A stretch of 64,000 bases of DNA from assembly GCA_017463985.1 (NCBI GenBank), contig JAFUEH010000016.1, positions 62,001-126,000 on the forward strand. Reading direction: 5' to 3'. The translations under genes were made by a program, and so were the position numbers. Shown here piece by piece: positions 9,590 to 17,472 of this stretch. Positions within the stretch are counted from its first letter, which is position 1. Every line of letters starts with the position of its first letter. Under the pieces are notes generated by a model. It was not told the origin of the DNA. It was given only the letters and a program-made list of their open reading frames with translations, and searched no databases. The stretch comes from Eubacterium sp. (GTDB lineage Bacteria; Bacillota; Clostridia; Oscillospirales; Acutalibacteraceae).

Positions 9590-9618
9590 TTGTGACGTAG
9601 CGTATTATGTGTTACAAT
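9590..9618 (+). promoter_or_regulatory. Promoter of the pur operon
   Basis: -35 TTGTGA (9590-9595), 17-base spacer, extended -10 TGT-TACAAT (9610-9618). The predicted leader before the purE ATG is only about 25 bases, which leaves no room for a purine riboswitch. No Bacillus-type PurR box was seen. Confidence 0.7.
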
Positions 9619-9647
9619 AAATTCATTCCATTCAGGAGGACAAAAGC

Positions 9648-10145
9648 ATGAAAAAAGTGGCTATCATTATGGGTTCAGACAGTGACCTGCCGATCGTTAC
9701 GCCTGCTATTCAACAGCTCAGAGCGCTGGATATTGAAACAGAGGTAAGAGTGATGTCGGCGCATAGAACGCCTGAGGCCGCGCACGAATTCTCAAAAAAC
9801 GCCATCAATAACGGCTTTGGTGTGATTATTGCTGCGGCCGGTATGGCAGCCCACCTCGGCGGTGTGCTCGCAGCTTCCACCACGTTGCCGGTGATTGGCA
9901 TTCCATGCTCAGCGAAGGTGTTGGACGGCATGGATGCGATGCTGGCGACGGTGATGATGCCGCCCGGTATTCCGGTAGCGACAGTCGGTGTCAATGCGGC
10001 AAAAAATGCGGCGCTGCTGGCAGCTGAGATATTGGCCGTGGGTGATCAGGCGCTGAGCGAAAAGCTCATAAAGATGCGTGCGGATATGGCAGCGCAGGTA
10101 GCCGAAAAGGACAAGGCACTGCAGGAAAAATTGAAGGAGATATAA
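9648..10145 (+). CDS. purE: N5-carboxyaminoimidazole ribonucleotide mutase (class I PurE)
   Basis: PurE converts N5-CAIR to CAIR in de novo purine synthesis. The 165-residue protein has the class I signatures GSDSD (residues 9-13), MSAHRTPE (catalytic His) and [10 protein letters not shown]. The N5-CAIR mutase reaction implies a purK elsewhere, not seen in the window. AGGAGG lies ten bases before the ATG. It is the first gene of a tightly packed purE-purM-purN-purO-purD operon; the gap to purM is two bases. Confidence 0.96.
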   Translation: MKKVAIIMGSDSDLPIVTPAIQQLRALDIETEVRVMSAHRTPEAAHEFSKNAINNGFGVIIAAAGMAAHLGGVLAASTTLPVIGIPCSAKVLDGMDAMLATVMMPPGIPVATVGVNAAKNAALLAAEILAVGDQALSEKLIKMRADMAAQVAEKDKALQEKLKEI

Positions 10146-10147
10146 CG

Positions 10148-11185
10148 ATGCAAAAGAGTTTCAGCGACAGCTATGCGGCGGCAGGCGTTGACGTGACTGC
10201 CGGATACGAATCCGTAGAGTTGATCAAATCACACGTAAAAAAGACTACGATTCCGGGTGTGCTCGGCGGTATCGGCGGTTTTGGCGGACTGTTTGAGCTA
10301 CCGGTTCAGGAATATAAAAATCCCGTGCTGGTTTCCGGTACGGACGGCGTTGGCACTAAGCTCAAGCTGGCATTTTTGATGGATAAGCATGACACGATCG
10401 GTATCGATTGCGTGGCAATGTGCGTGAACGACGTTGCCTGCTCCGGCGCCAAGCCGCTGTTCTTTTTGGATTATATTGCCTGCGGTAAAAACTATCCTGA
10501 AAAGATCGAACAGATTGTTAAGGGCGTAGCGGACGGCTGCGTACAGTCAGGCTGTGCACTCGTCGGCGGCGAAACAGCAGAGCATCCCGGTTTGATGCCG
10601 GAGGAGGAATACGATCTGGCCGGTTTTACCGTCGGTATCGGTGAAAAGGACAAGCTGGTGTCCGGCGGACATCTGAAGGCCGGCGACGCACTGATCGGCG
10701 TAGCGTCCTCCGGCGTGCATTCTAACGGTTTTTCGCTGGTGCGCAAGGTGTTTCAGGTAAATAGTGAAACAATTGCGGTTTACTATGATGAGCTGGGTAA
10801 AACGCTTGGCGAGGAGCTGCTGACGCCCACCAGGATTTACGTTAAGCCGTTATTGGCGCTGATGGACAGTGTAAGAGTGAATGCGATTTCTCATATTACC
10901 GGCGGCGGCTTTTATGAAAACGTACCGCGTATGCTGAATGAAAATACACTGGCGGTTATTGAGAAGCAGCAGTGCTTCAAAAAACCGATTTTTGATCTGA
11001 TTATGCAGACCGGCAATATTCCTGAACGGGATATGTATAACACCTTCAATATGGGTACCGGTTTGGTGATTGCTGTGGATAACGATAAGGCAGACGAGGC
11101 GGTGCGCATTTTGAATAATGCCGGAGAGCAGGCTGCGGTGATCGGTGAAATCAAGCAAGGCGAAAAGGGAGTGGCGCTCGTATGA
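10148..11185 (+). CDS. purM: Phosphoribosylformylglycinamidine cyclo-ligase
   Basis: This is AIR synthetase, which closes the imidazole ring from FGAM using ATP. The 345-residue protein has the family N-terminus [20 protein letters not shown], the [14 protein letters not shown] block, the [21 protein letters not shown] nucleotide-site region and [12 protein letters not shown]. Length is standard. Its TGA stop overlaps the purN ATG by four bases (ATGA), indicating translational coupling. Confidence 0.97.
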   Translation: MQKSFSDSYAAAGVDVTAGYESVELIKSHVKKTTIPGVLGGIGGFGGLFELPVQEYKNPVLVSGTDGVGTKLKLAFLMDKHDTIGIDCVAMCVNDVACSGAKPLFFLDYIACGKNYPEKIEQIVKGVADGCVQSGCALVGGETAEHPGLMPEEEYDLAGFTVGIGEKDKLVSGGHLKAGDALIGVASSGVHSNGFSLVRKVFQVNSETIAVYYDELGKTLGEELLTPTRIYVKPLLALMDSVRVNAISHITGGGFYENVPRMLNENTLAVIEKQQCFKKPIFDLIMQTGNIPERDMYNTFNMGTGLVIAVDNDKADEAVRILNNAGEQAAVIGEIKQGEKGVALV

Positions 11186-11805
11186 TGAACATTGCAGTAT
11201 TCGTATCCGGCGGCGGCACGAATTTACAAGCTTTGCTGGATGCCCAAGAGCGCGGTGAAATTAAGAACGGCCAAATCACGTTTGTGCTGGCTTCTAACGA
11301 AAACGCTTATGCGCTGAAGAGAGCAGAGAAGGCCGGCGTAGAAAGCACCGTCGTCAGCCGTAAGGCATACAGCTCCAAGGCAGCGTATGATCAGGCTATT
11401 TTAGCCGCTTTAGAAGGCAAGCATATTGACTTGATCGTACTGGCCGGTTTTCTTTCCATTCTTGGAGAGGATTTAATTAAGGAATACAGAAATCGGATCA
11501 TTAATATCCATCCCAGCCTGATTCCACTGTTTTGCGGCGACGGCTTTTACGGTAAGCGCGTGCATACTGCCGTGCTGGCCAGCGGCATGAAGGTAACCGG
11601 CGCCACGGCGCATTTTGTGAACGAAATCACTGACGGCGGCGCAATCATTCTGCAGAAGGCTGTGCCGATCGAGCAGGGCGATAACGAGGATATTTTGCAG
11701 TACCGCGTGATGCGGCAGGCAGAATGGGAGATTCTGCCCAAGGCAGTATCACTGTTTTGTGAGGGAAGAATTAAGATCAACGGCAATAAAACAGAAATTG
11801 TGTGA
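11182..11805 (+). CDS. purN: Phosphoribosylglycinamide formyltransferase
   Basis: GAR transformylase uses 10-formyl-THF to formylate glycinamide ribonucleotide. The 207-residue protein carries [13 protein letters not shown] for phosphate binding, the catalytic NIHPSL motif (Asn and His) and the TDGGAI Asp motif. The insert [14 protein letters not shown] between the catalytic motifs resembles the clostridial PurN subfamily. Two adjacent ATG codons exist (11182, 11185); the first overlaps the purM stop. Confidence 0.96.
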   Translation: MMNIAVFVSGGGTNLQALLDAQERGEIKNGQITFVLASNENAYALKRAEKAGVESTVVSRKAYSSKAAYDQAILAALEGKHIDLIVLAGFLSILGEDLIKEYRNRIINIHPSLIPLFCGDGFYGKRVHTAVLASGMKVTGATAHFVNEITDGGAIILQKAVPIEQGDNEDILQYRVMRQAEWEILPKAVSLFCEGRIKINGNKTEIV

Positions 11806-11813
11806 GGTGCGTT

Positions 11814-12518
11814 ATGGAAATGAAATCATTAGCAGTTGAGCTGAATACTAACACCTATCCCGGCAGGGGTATCGTCATCGGCAGAAGCGCCGATAATAAA
11901 AAGGCGGTTATTGCTTATTTTATCATGGGCAGAAGCGTGAATTCGCGCAACCGTATTTTTGAAGAAAATGACCGTGGCGGCATCCGCACGAAGGCTTTTG
12001 ACGAAAGCAAGATGGAGGATCCGCACCTGATTATCTATAATCCGGTCCTGAAGCTGGACGGCAAAACGATCGTGACAAACGGCGACCAAACGGACACGAT
12101 CTATGACTTTATGCAGGAGGGCCATTGCTATCGAAAGGCGCTCTTAACCAGGGAATACGAGGACGACGCACCGAACTATACGCCAAGAATTTCGGCGGTA
12201 GTGAAGCCGAACGGCGACTATAATATGTCGATCCTGAAATCAAACATGGGCAGACCGCAGTGCGTACGCTATTTCTTTGAATATCCCGCGATGGCCGGCG
12301 TAGGACATTTCCTGCACACCTATCAGTGTGATGGCGATCCGATTCCCTCCTTTGAGGGTGAACCGACGCCGATTGCGCTTGGCAACGAGGATATCGACGC
12401 CTTCACAGAGATGGTCTGGAACAATCTGAACGAGGACAATAAGGTATCGCTCTTCACCCGTTATATTGATTTGGAAAGCGGCGAGGAGGAGACCCGTATC
12501 GTAAATAAAAATGTGTAA
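11814..12518 (+). CDS. purO: IMP cyclohydrolase, PurO family
   Basis: The product (234 residues from the ATG at 11814) matches the archaeal-type IMP cyclohydrolase family (PF07826), which closes the last ring of IMP from FAICAR. Visible family features are RGIVIGRS, the AYFIMGRSVNSRNR block and VTNGDQTDTIYDF. In most bacteria this step is done by the C-terminal half of PurH, so this cell must formylate AICAR with another enzyme. A GTG at 11802 is in frame, but GAGGTG five bases before 11814 favours the ATG. It lies between purN and purD, which supports the role. Confidence 0.9.
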   Translation: MEMKSLAVELNTNTYPGRGIVIGRSADNKKAVIAYFIMGRSVNSRNRIFEENDRGGIRTKAFDESKMEDPHLIIYNPVLKLDGKTIVTNGDQTDTIYDFMQEGHCYRKALLTREYEDDAPNYTPRISAVVKPNGDYNMSILKSNMGRPQCVRYFFEYPAMAGVGHFLHTYQCDGDPIPSFEGEPTPIALGNEDIDAFTEMVWNNLNEDNKVSLFTRYIDLESGEEETRIVNKNV

Positions 12519-12540
12519 CAGCACTGTCAGGAGGACAAGT

Positions 12541-13815
12541 ATGAGAGTATTAGTGGTCGGCTCCGGCGGACGGGAGCACGCATTAATTAAAAAAATCAAG
12601 CAGTCACCGCGCGTGGATTATATTGCCTGCTGCCCCGGCAACGGCGGTATCGCTTACGATGCAGAATGCTTTAACGTTGGCGCGACGGATATCGACGGCG
12701 TTGTACAGCTGGCGAAGGAAATCAAGGCTGATTTTGTCGTCGTAGCGCCGGATGATCCGTTGGTCATGGGCATGGTGGACGCTTTGCATCAAGAGGGCTT
12801 CGCTACCTTTGGCCCTGATGCAAAGGCGGCGATCATTGAGGGAAGCAAGGTGTTTTCTAAAAACCTGATGCTGCAGTACGGTATTCCTACGGCGGAGTAT
12901 AAGGTGTTTGACAACCCGTCGGAGGTCATTGACTATATCACTGCAAAGAACGAATTTCCGACGGTGATTAAGGCGGACGGCTTAGCGCTCGGTAAGGGCG
13001 TTATCATTCCGGAAACGTTGGAGGAAGCGATTGCCGGCGTAAAGGAGATCATGGAGGATAAAATCTTCGGCGCCAGCGGTAATCAGGTCGTTGTGGAGGA
13101 GTTTTTGACCGGTCCGGAGGTTTCTGTACTGGCGTTTACCGACGGCAAGTGTGTGAAGCCGATGGTATCGTCTATGGATCATAAGCGGGCACTGGACGGC
13201 GATAAGGGTCTGAATACCGGCGGCATGGGAACCGTTTCGCCAAATCCGTATTATACCGACGCTGTGGCACAGGAGTGTATGGATAAGATCTTCCTGCCGA
13301 CCGTACAGGCAATGAACGCCGAGGGCAGAACGTTCAAAGGCTGTCTCTATTTCGGCTTAATGATTACCCCAAAGGGACCGAAGGTCATCGAATATAACTG
13401 TCGTTTCGGTGATCCTGAAACACAGGTGGTGCTGCCGCGTCTCAAGACGGATATCATGGATATTTTTGAGGCAATCAACAATGAAACGCTGTCAGACCTG
13501 CCGATCGAGTGGGACGACAGAGCCTGCGCCTGTGTGATCATGGCTTCCGGCGGCTCTCCAAAAGCGTATCCCAAGGGCCTTGCGATCACCGGCTTGACAG
13601 CAGGGGATTTGGACGGCGTGACAGTTTACCATGCCGGTACAAAGCGTGACGGCGAGCAGTTGGTGACAGCCGGCGGCAGGGTGCTGGGCGTGACCGCGCT
13701 CGGTGATACGCTGCAGGAGGCGCTGGACAAGGCGTATGACGGCGTTGAAAAAATTCACTTTGACGGTGCGCATTTCCGCCGCGACATCGGTCAGCGCGCG
13801 CTCGCCGCGAAGTAG
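12541..13815 (+). CDS. purD: Phosphoribosylamine--glycine ligase
   Basis: GAR synthetase joins phosphoribosylamine and glycine with ATP. The 424-residue protein is an ATP-grasp enzyme. It starts MRVLVVGSGGREHAL and has VIKADGLALGKGVI, LNTGGMGTVSPNPYY and the CRFGDPETQVVLPRL metal/ATP motif. The open frame extends upstream, but AGGAGG with proper spacing and the family N-terminus fix the ATG at 12541. Fifth gene of the pur operon; purC, purF and purH are absent from the window. Confidence 0.97.
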   Translation: MRVLVVGSGGREHALIKKIKQSPRVDYIACCPGNGGIAYDAECFNVGATDIDGVVQLAKEIKADFVVVAPDDPLVMGMVDALHQEGFATFGPDAKAAIIEGSKVFSKNLMLQYGIPTAEYKVFDNPSEVIDYITAKNEFPTVIKADGLALGKGVIIPETLEEAIAGVKEIMEDKIFGASGNQVVVEEFLTGPEVSVLAFTDGKCVKPMVSSMDHKRALDGDKGLNTGGMGTVSPNPYYTDAVAQECMDKIFLPTVQAMNAEGRTFKGCLYFGLMITPKGPKVIEYNCRFGDPETQVVLPRLKTDIMDIFEAINNETLSDLPIEWDDRACACVIMASGGSPKAYPKGLAITGLTAGDLDGVTVYHAGTKRDGEQLVTAGGRVLGVTALGDTLQEALDKAYDGVEKIHFDGAHFRRDIGQRALAAK

Positions 13816-13817
13816 TT

Positions 13818-14138
13818 ATGGGTGAGTCTGCTGTGAATTCCTTTCAAAAAATCTACGACGTTGTAAAACGTATTCCTTATGGTAAAGTGGCTACCTACGG
13901 TCAGGTGGCGCTCCTTGCCGGTAATCCGCGCTGGAGCCGGGTCGTTGGCTATGCGCTGCACGTAAATCCGGATCCGGACAGTATTCCGTGCTTTCGTGTG
14001 GTCAACCGTTTTGGCGAACCGTCGTCCGCCTTTGCCTTCGGCGGCAAAAATATGCAAATCCTTCTGTTGGAGGGTGAGGGCGTACAGTTTGTTGACGGCT
14101 GTGTGGATCTGCAGCGTTTTCAATGGAACGGTGAATAG
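13818..14138 (+). CDS. Alkylguanine-transferase-like (MGMT/ATL family) protein
   Basis: A 106-residue protein equal to the DNA-binding C-terminal domain of O6-alkylguanine-DNA alkyltransferases. It has VVKRIPYGKVATYGQVALLA, the helix-turn-helix region RVVGYALHVNP and the active-site loop. The usual PCHR motif reads PCFR: the acceptor cysteine is kept but the activating histidine is phenylalanine. It could be a weak methyltransferase or an alkyltransferase-like damage-flagging protein (those typically read PWHR). It starts two bases after purD and probably shares its transcript. Confidence 0.85.
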   Translation: MGESAVNSFQKIYDVVKRIPYGKVATYGQVALLAGNPRWSRVVGYALHVNPDPDSIPCFRVVNRFGEPSSAFAFGGKNMQILLLEGEGVQFVDGCVDLQRFQWNGE

Positions 14139-14228
14139 TGTAAGCGTGTATTCGAGCGGAAGTACTGAAAACAGAAAAATGTGCCGGAACAGGCCATCAA
14201 TTTGTAATACACAGACCGAACGATGATA

Positions 14229-14264
14229 AAAGCCTTGCAAGCATCGAGCTTGCAAGGCTTTTTG
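14229..14264. terminator. Bidirectional terminator after the pur operon
   Basis: A 14-bp stem (AAAGCCTTGCAAGC / GCTTGCAAGGCTTT) with a 5-base loop and T-tracts on both sides lies between convergent genes. The rest of 14139-14290 shows no other feature. Confidence 0.93.
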
Positions 14265-14290
14265 ATATGATTTGATTTTAGGCAGTGCTG

Positions 14291-15724
14291 TTATTCAGAC
14301 ACGAACAGTTTTACCGGCCCTTGGTGCTCCTTTTCAGCATACGCGATGTTTTCACGGTCAAGCTCCAGTGTAAGTCCGATCGGGTTGATCACGATGCCGT
14401 TGATCTGATTGCCGTCCGAAATCGGGTCGTCCTTATGTGCCACAATATCTTGGTATGTCATCAAGGCGATGTGAAGATTTGGGCCGAAAATGCGGTGCAT
14501 ATCCCGAACGTCTGTGAAGGCGCACAGCATAGAAATATTACCGTTTCTCAGCGTTCTCAGATGCATGATGCGACCGCCTACAGAGGTTTCCGGTGTGGCA
14601 AGACGGTATCCTTCAACACCGAGAATCAGCTTTTCGTTTGCTAAAATAACGTCGCCGCTTACATGAAGCGTTTTGCCTTCCTGGATCGATTCGCCAAGCT
14701 CTCTGTTCACTTCAATATCGTTCACCGTCTGGCGTGCGTTCTCGGTATAGTGAATGTATGGATCTACTGCGTCATCCGGCTCATTGTCATACGCGATAGG
14801 CACCAAGTATACATTGTTGTATAACTCGTGACAGATCGAGCTCCACAGGGTATTCGCAAAGGCGTTGGCAATCGGATTTTCTTTGCAGGCATACATCTGC
14901 TTAAAACGAAGAATGAGCTGATTGAAATTAGAGCCGTAATAATCAAACATTTTTGCATCAGCGTTCGGTACAAAGCGGTCTCTTTGAATTTCTGCATACG
15001 CGTCATTGATACCCGGATTGAGCTTAAACCGATAAATACCGTAAGCATACCATTCTCTGACAAAAGCCTTGAAGGCCTGTAAGGACATGGCGCAGTATTT
15101 CAGATGAAAAGCGGCATTTTGCTGTTGAGAGTATTCCGCAAATTCCACCTTGGAAAATACCCAGGCAGAGCCGGTCATGTCCACGCTCGGATATCCTTCA
15201 CCTGTTGCAGCGGAATACATCACAAACACTTCGTCTAAGCGGTTGATGAAGGCGATGCCTTCCTCTTCGTTTAGTTCTCTTCTGCCCGATGCGATCTCGT
15301 CCGTTTCTTGCTGTTCCTGCCTTACCGGTGTGCTCTCAACAGTTTCATGCTGTTCCGGTCTTACCGGTGTGCTCTCAACGGCGGCTGCGTGCGGTTCCTG
15401 CCATAAGGCTGCAGCACTGTAAGGATTTATGTTGACAGGCGTTTGAACAGGTGCATTGACAGGCACGTTAAACGGCGCATTGATAGTGCTGGGAACATTC
15501 GTGTTGGCAGCCTTCACCGCCTTCTTCTGTTTGCTGAATAATACCGTCAATACAATCGCAGCAAGAAGTGGGAATATCCATATAACATCTGATAATTTAT
15601 CAAACTGCTTGTCTAAAACCGCTCCGAGTATACCTAACAGTATGTTGGAGCCCGGCACTAAAATCCAAAAGACGATCATTAAACGCCTGTAGGTTTTTAA
15701 TTTTTTCTGTTCCTGATTTTCCAT
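14291..15724 (-). CDS. Membrane protein with SseB-like C-terminal domain
   Basis: A 477-residue protein starting MENQEQKKLKTYRR at 15724, chosen because AGGAAAGGTG lies upstream; the frame is open further 5'. Two membrane segments sit near residues 20-42 and 50-70, followed by a Pro/Gln/Thr-rich linker with a repeated VESTPVR unit and a cytoplasmic globular region. The last 90 residues (ALMTYQDIVAH, then IVINPIGLTLELD) resemble SseB N-terminal domains. Function is unknown; SseB-like domains in Firmicutes often accompany secretion or stress proteins. It has its own promoter and a bidirectional terminator, so it is probably monocistronic. Confidence 0.7.
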   Translation of the reverse strand: MENQEQKKLKTYRRLMIVFWILVPGSNILLGILGAVLDKQFDKLSDVIWIFPLLAAIVLTVLFSKQKKAVKAANTNVPSTINAPFNVPVNAPVQTPVNINPYSAAALWQEPHAAAVESTPVRPEQHETVESTPVRQEQQETDEIASGRRELNEEEGIAFINRLDEVFVMYSAATGEGYPSVDMTGSAWVFSKVEFAEYSQQQNAAFHLKYCAMSLQAFKAFVREWYAYGIYRFKLNPGINDAYAEIQRDRFVPNADAKMFDYYGSNFNQLILRFKQMYACKENPIANAFANTLWSSICHELYNNVYLVPIAYDNEPDDAVDPYIHYTENARQTVNDIEVNRELGESIQEGKTLHVSGDVILANEKLILGVEGYRLATPETSVGGRIMHLRTLRNGNISMLCAFTDVRDMHRIFGPNLHIALMTYQDIVAHKDDPISDGNQINGIVINPIGLTLELDRENIAYAEKEHQGPVKLFVSE

Positions 15725-15797
15725 GCTTTTTGCACCTTTCCTCTTTCTCTGTGTATTTAAAATTCCATGTAGCCAAAACGGCAAATACACTGTTATC

Positions 15798-15826
15798 ATT
15801 ATAATTTTTCAGCGGAATAAATACAA
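15798..15826 (-). promoter_or_regulatory. Promoter of the SseB-like gene
   Basis: On the minus strand, -35 TTGTAT (15826-15821), a 17-base spacer and -10 TATAAT (15803-15798). It is divergent from the GPH transporter promoter. Confidence 0.65.
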
Positions 15827-15936
15827 TTCGCTGTCAGCATAAATCTTTTTGCTTTTGACTGTTTTTCCCGATTATTATGCGGAAAAGGCCTGCCTGAGAT
15901 GCGGTGTTCTTTTCTCTTGAAAATATGATTTATATA

Positions 15937-15965
15937 TTGATAACTGATTGTAAAAGTATTATTAT
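15937..15965 (+). promoter_or_regulatory. Promoter of the symporter-mannosidase-fucosidase operon
   Basis: -35 TTGATA (15937-15942), 17-base spacer, -10 TATTAT (15960-15965), about 30 bases before the transporter ATG. No catabolite-response element or other operator was recognised in the 270-base divergent region. Confidence 0.6.
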
Positions 15966-15993
15966 ATAGATAAGTTAAAAGGAGGTCTTTGCC

Positions 15994-17460
15994 ATGAAAA
16001 CAGCATTGACAAAAAAGAAAAAATTCGGCTATGCCTTTGGCATTTTTACCGAATCGCTGCTGTACAATATGTTCTATACATATTATCTGACGTTTCTTAA
16101 CGAAATTGTCGGTATCAAGCCAATGTATAGCTCGATTATTATCTTCATTTCTATCGCTTGGGACGCGGTGACCGACCCGATGATCGGTAACTACACAGAC
16201 CGCCCGGGCGTAGATAAGCGCAAGGTGATGAAGGTGTCGATTTTGCCTTTGGCAGTTGTTTTTGTGGTGGCGTGGACAAGCATCGGCGCCGGCCTTTCCT
16301 CTCAGCTGGCGAAGATTCTGCTGTATACCGTGATCTCTATGGCGATCTGGATCTTCTATACCATGTATTCGATTCCGTATTATGCGATCGTTCCGGAGCT
16401 GACAGAGGATTATGACGAGCGTACCGATATCCGTTCGCTTTCCTCACTGCTGAATGCCTTCTGCGTTGGTCTTGGCAATATCCTGCCTGCGCTGGTGCCG
16501 ACGGTGGCGATCTTACTCGGCAAAAAATACGAGAGCAACGCTTATGCTGTGATTGCAGCGATCCTTAGCGTGTTGGCCGTTGTACTGGGCTTTATCTGCT
16601 GCAAGAGCCTGAACGGTGTGTATGAGCCAAAGCAGCTCAAGGAAGGGGAGACCGCGCAAAAGGTGACCCTGAAATCCACCTTTGCCGCCTTTGGCGGTAT
16701 CCTTAAGCTGAAGCCGGCCAAGTGGTTTTTCCTGTTCGTCTTTTTCTATCTGGCTACCAGCTCGATGATTCAGTCGAACCTGACCTATATGGTCATTGAC
16801 TGTATCGGGATGGATTATGATACCGGTATCGCCATTATTATTGTGACGCTGGTGTTGACGATGGCTGCCATTGTGCCGATCGTTGAAAAGGTGGCAACGA
16901 AGAAGGATCGGCGCTTTGCCACGATTTTGTTCCTTTCGATCGCGTTGGTCGGTGAGGTGCTGCTCAAGGTGATCGGTCTGGACGCAGAGATCGGCGGCTT
17001 TAAGGTGATGAGCGTTGGCGCGCCGCTGGTGCTCGGCATTGCTAACGGTACCTTTTGGACGCTGTTCTATTCCATGGGCTATGACCTTGTTGAGCTGAAT
17101 GAATTTAAAACCGGCGAGCGTCGGGAATCCACGATTACCGCCCTGCCGCAGCTGGTGCAAAAGTTCGGCGCCGGCTTCGGTATTCTGATGGCCGGACAGC
17201 TGCTGACCCTGTACGGCTACGATGCCTCCGCCGATGTGGCCGGCAAGGAATCACTGTTTACGCAGGTGACGGATCCGAAAATCATTAACGGCATGGAAAA
17301 TATCTCTACGATCATTCCGGCAGCACTGTTGACAGTTTCGCTGCTGTGCGTGATCCTCTATCCCGTTACGCGTAAGCGCTTTGACGCCCTGATGGCACAG
17401 CTCGCCAAAAAACGTAACGGCGAGGAGTACACTACCGAAGGCTTTGAAAAGCTGCTGTAA
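15994..17460 (+). CDS. GPH-family glycoside:cation symporter (MFS)
   Basis: A 488-residue membrane transporter of the glycoside-pentoside-hexuronide family, which imports sugars with Na+ or H+. There are about twelve hydrophobic segments. The family N-terminal region is clear (FGYAFGIFTESLLYNMFYTY, then AWDAVTDPMIGNYTDRP, the loop 2-3 signature, and YSIPYYAIVPELTEDYDERT). AAAGGAGG precedes the ATG. Co-transcription with a GH38 mannosidase and a GH29 fucosidase suggests the substrate is a mannoside, fucoside or glycan-derived oligosaccharide; this is inferred from context only. Confidence 0.9.
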   Translation: MKTALTKKKKFGYAFGIFTESLLYNMFYTYYLTFLNEIVGIKPMYSSIIIFISIAWDAVTDPMIGNYTDRPGVDKRKVMKVSILPLAVVFVVAWTSIGAGLSSQLAKILLYTVISMAIWIFYTMYSIPYYAIVPELTEDYDERTDIRSLSSLLNAFCVGLGNILPALVPTVAILLGKKYESNAYAVIAAILSVLAVVLGFICCKSLNGVYEPKQLKEGETAQKVTLKSTFAAFGGILKLKPAKWFFLFVFFYLATSSMIQSNLTYMVIDCIGMDYDTGIAIIIVTLVLTMAAIVPIVEKVATKKDRRFATILFLSIALVGEVLLKVIGLDAEIGGFKVMSVGAPLVLGIANGTFWTLFYSMGYDLVELNEFKTGERRESTITALPQLVQKFGAGFGILMAGQLLTLYGYDASADVAGKESLFTQVTDPKIINGMENISTIIPAALLTVSLLCVILYPVTRKRFDALMAQLAKKRNGEEYTTEGFEKLL

Positions 17461-17472
17461 AGGAGCATGACT

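Noticed and set aside
9596-9647. Purine riboswitch upstream of purE
   Set aside because: The predicted leader is only about 25 bases, too short for an aptamer.
13818-14138. Full O6-methylguanine methyltransferase
   Set aside because: Only the C-terminal DNA-binding domain is present and the activating His is lost.
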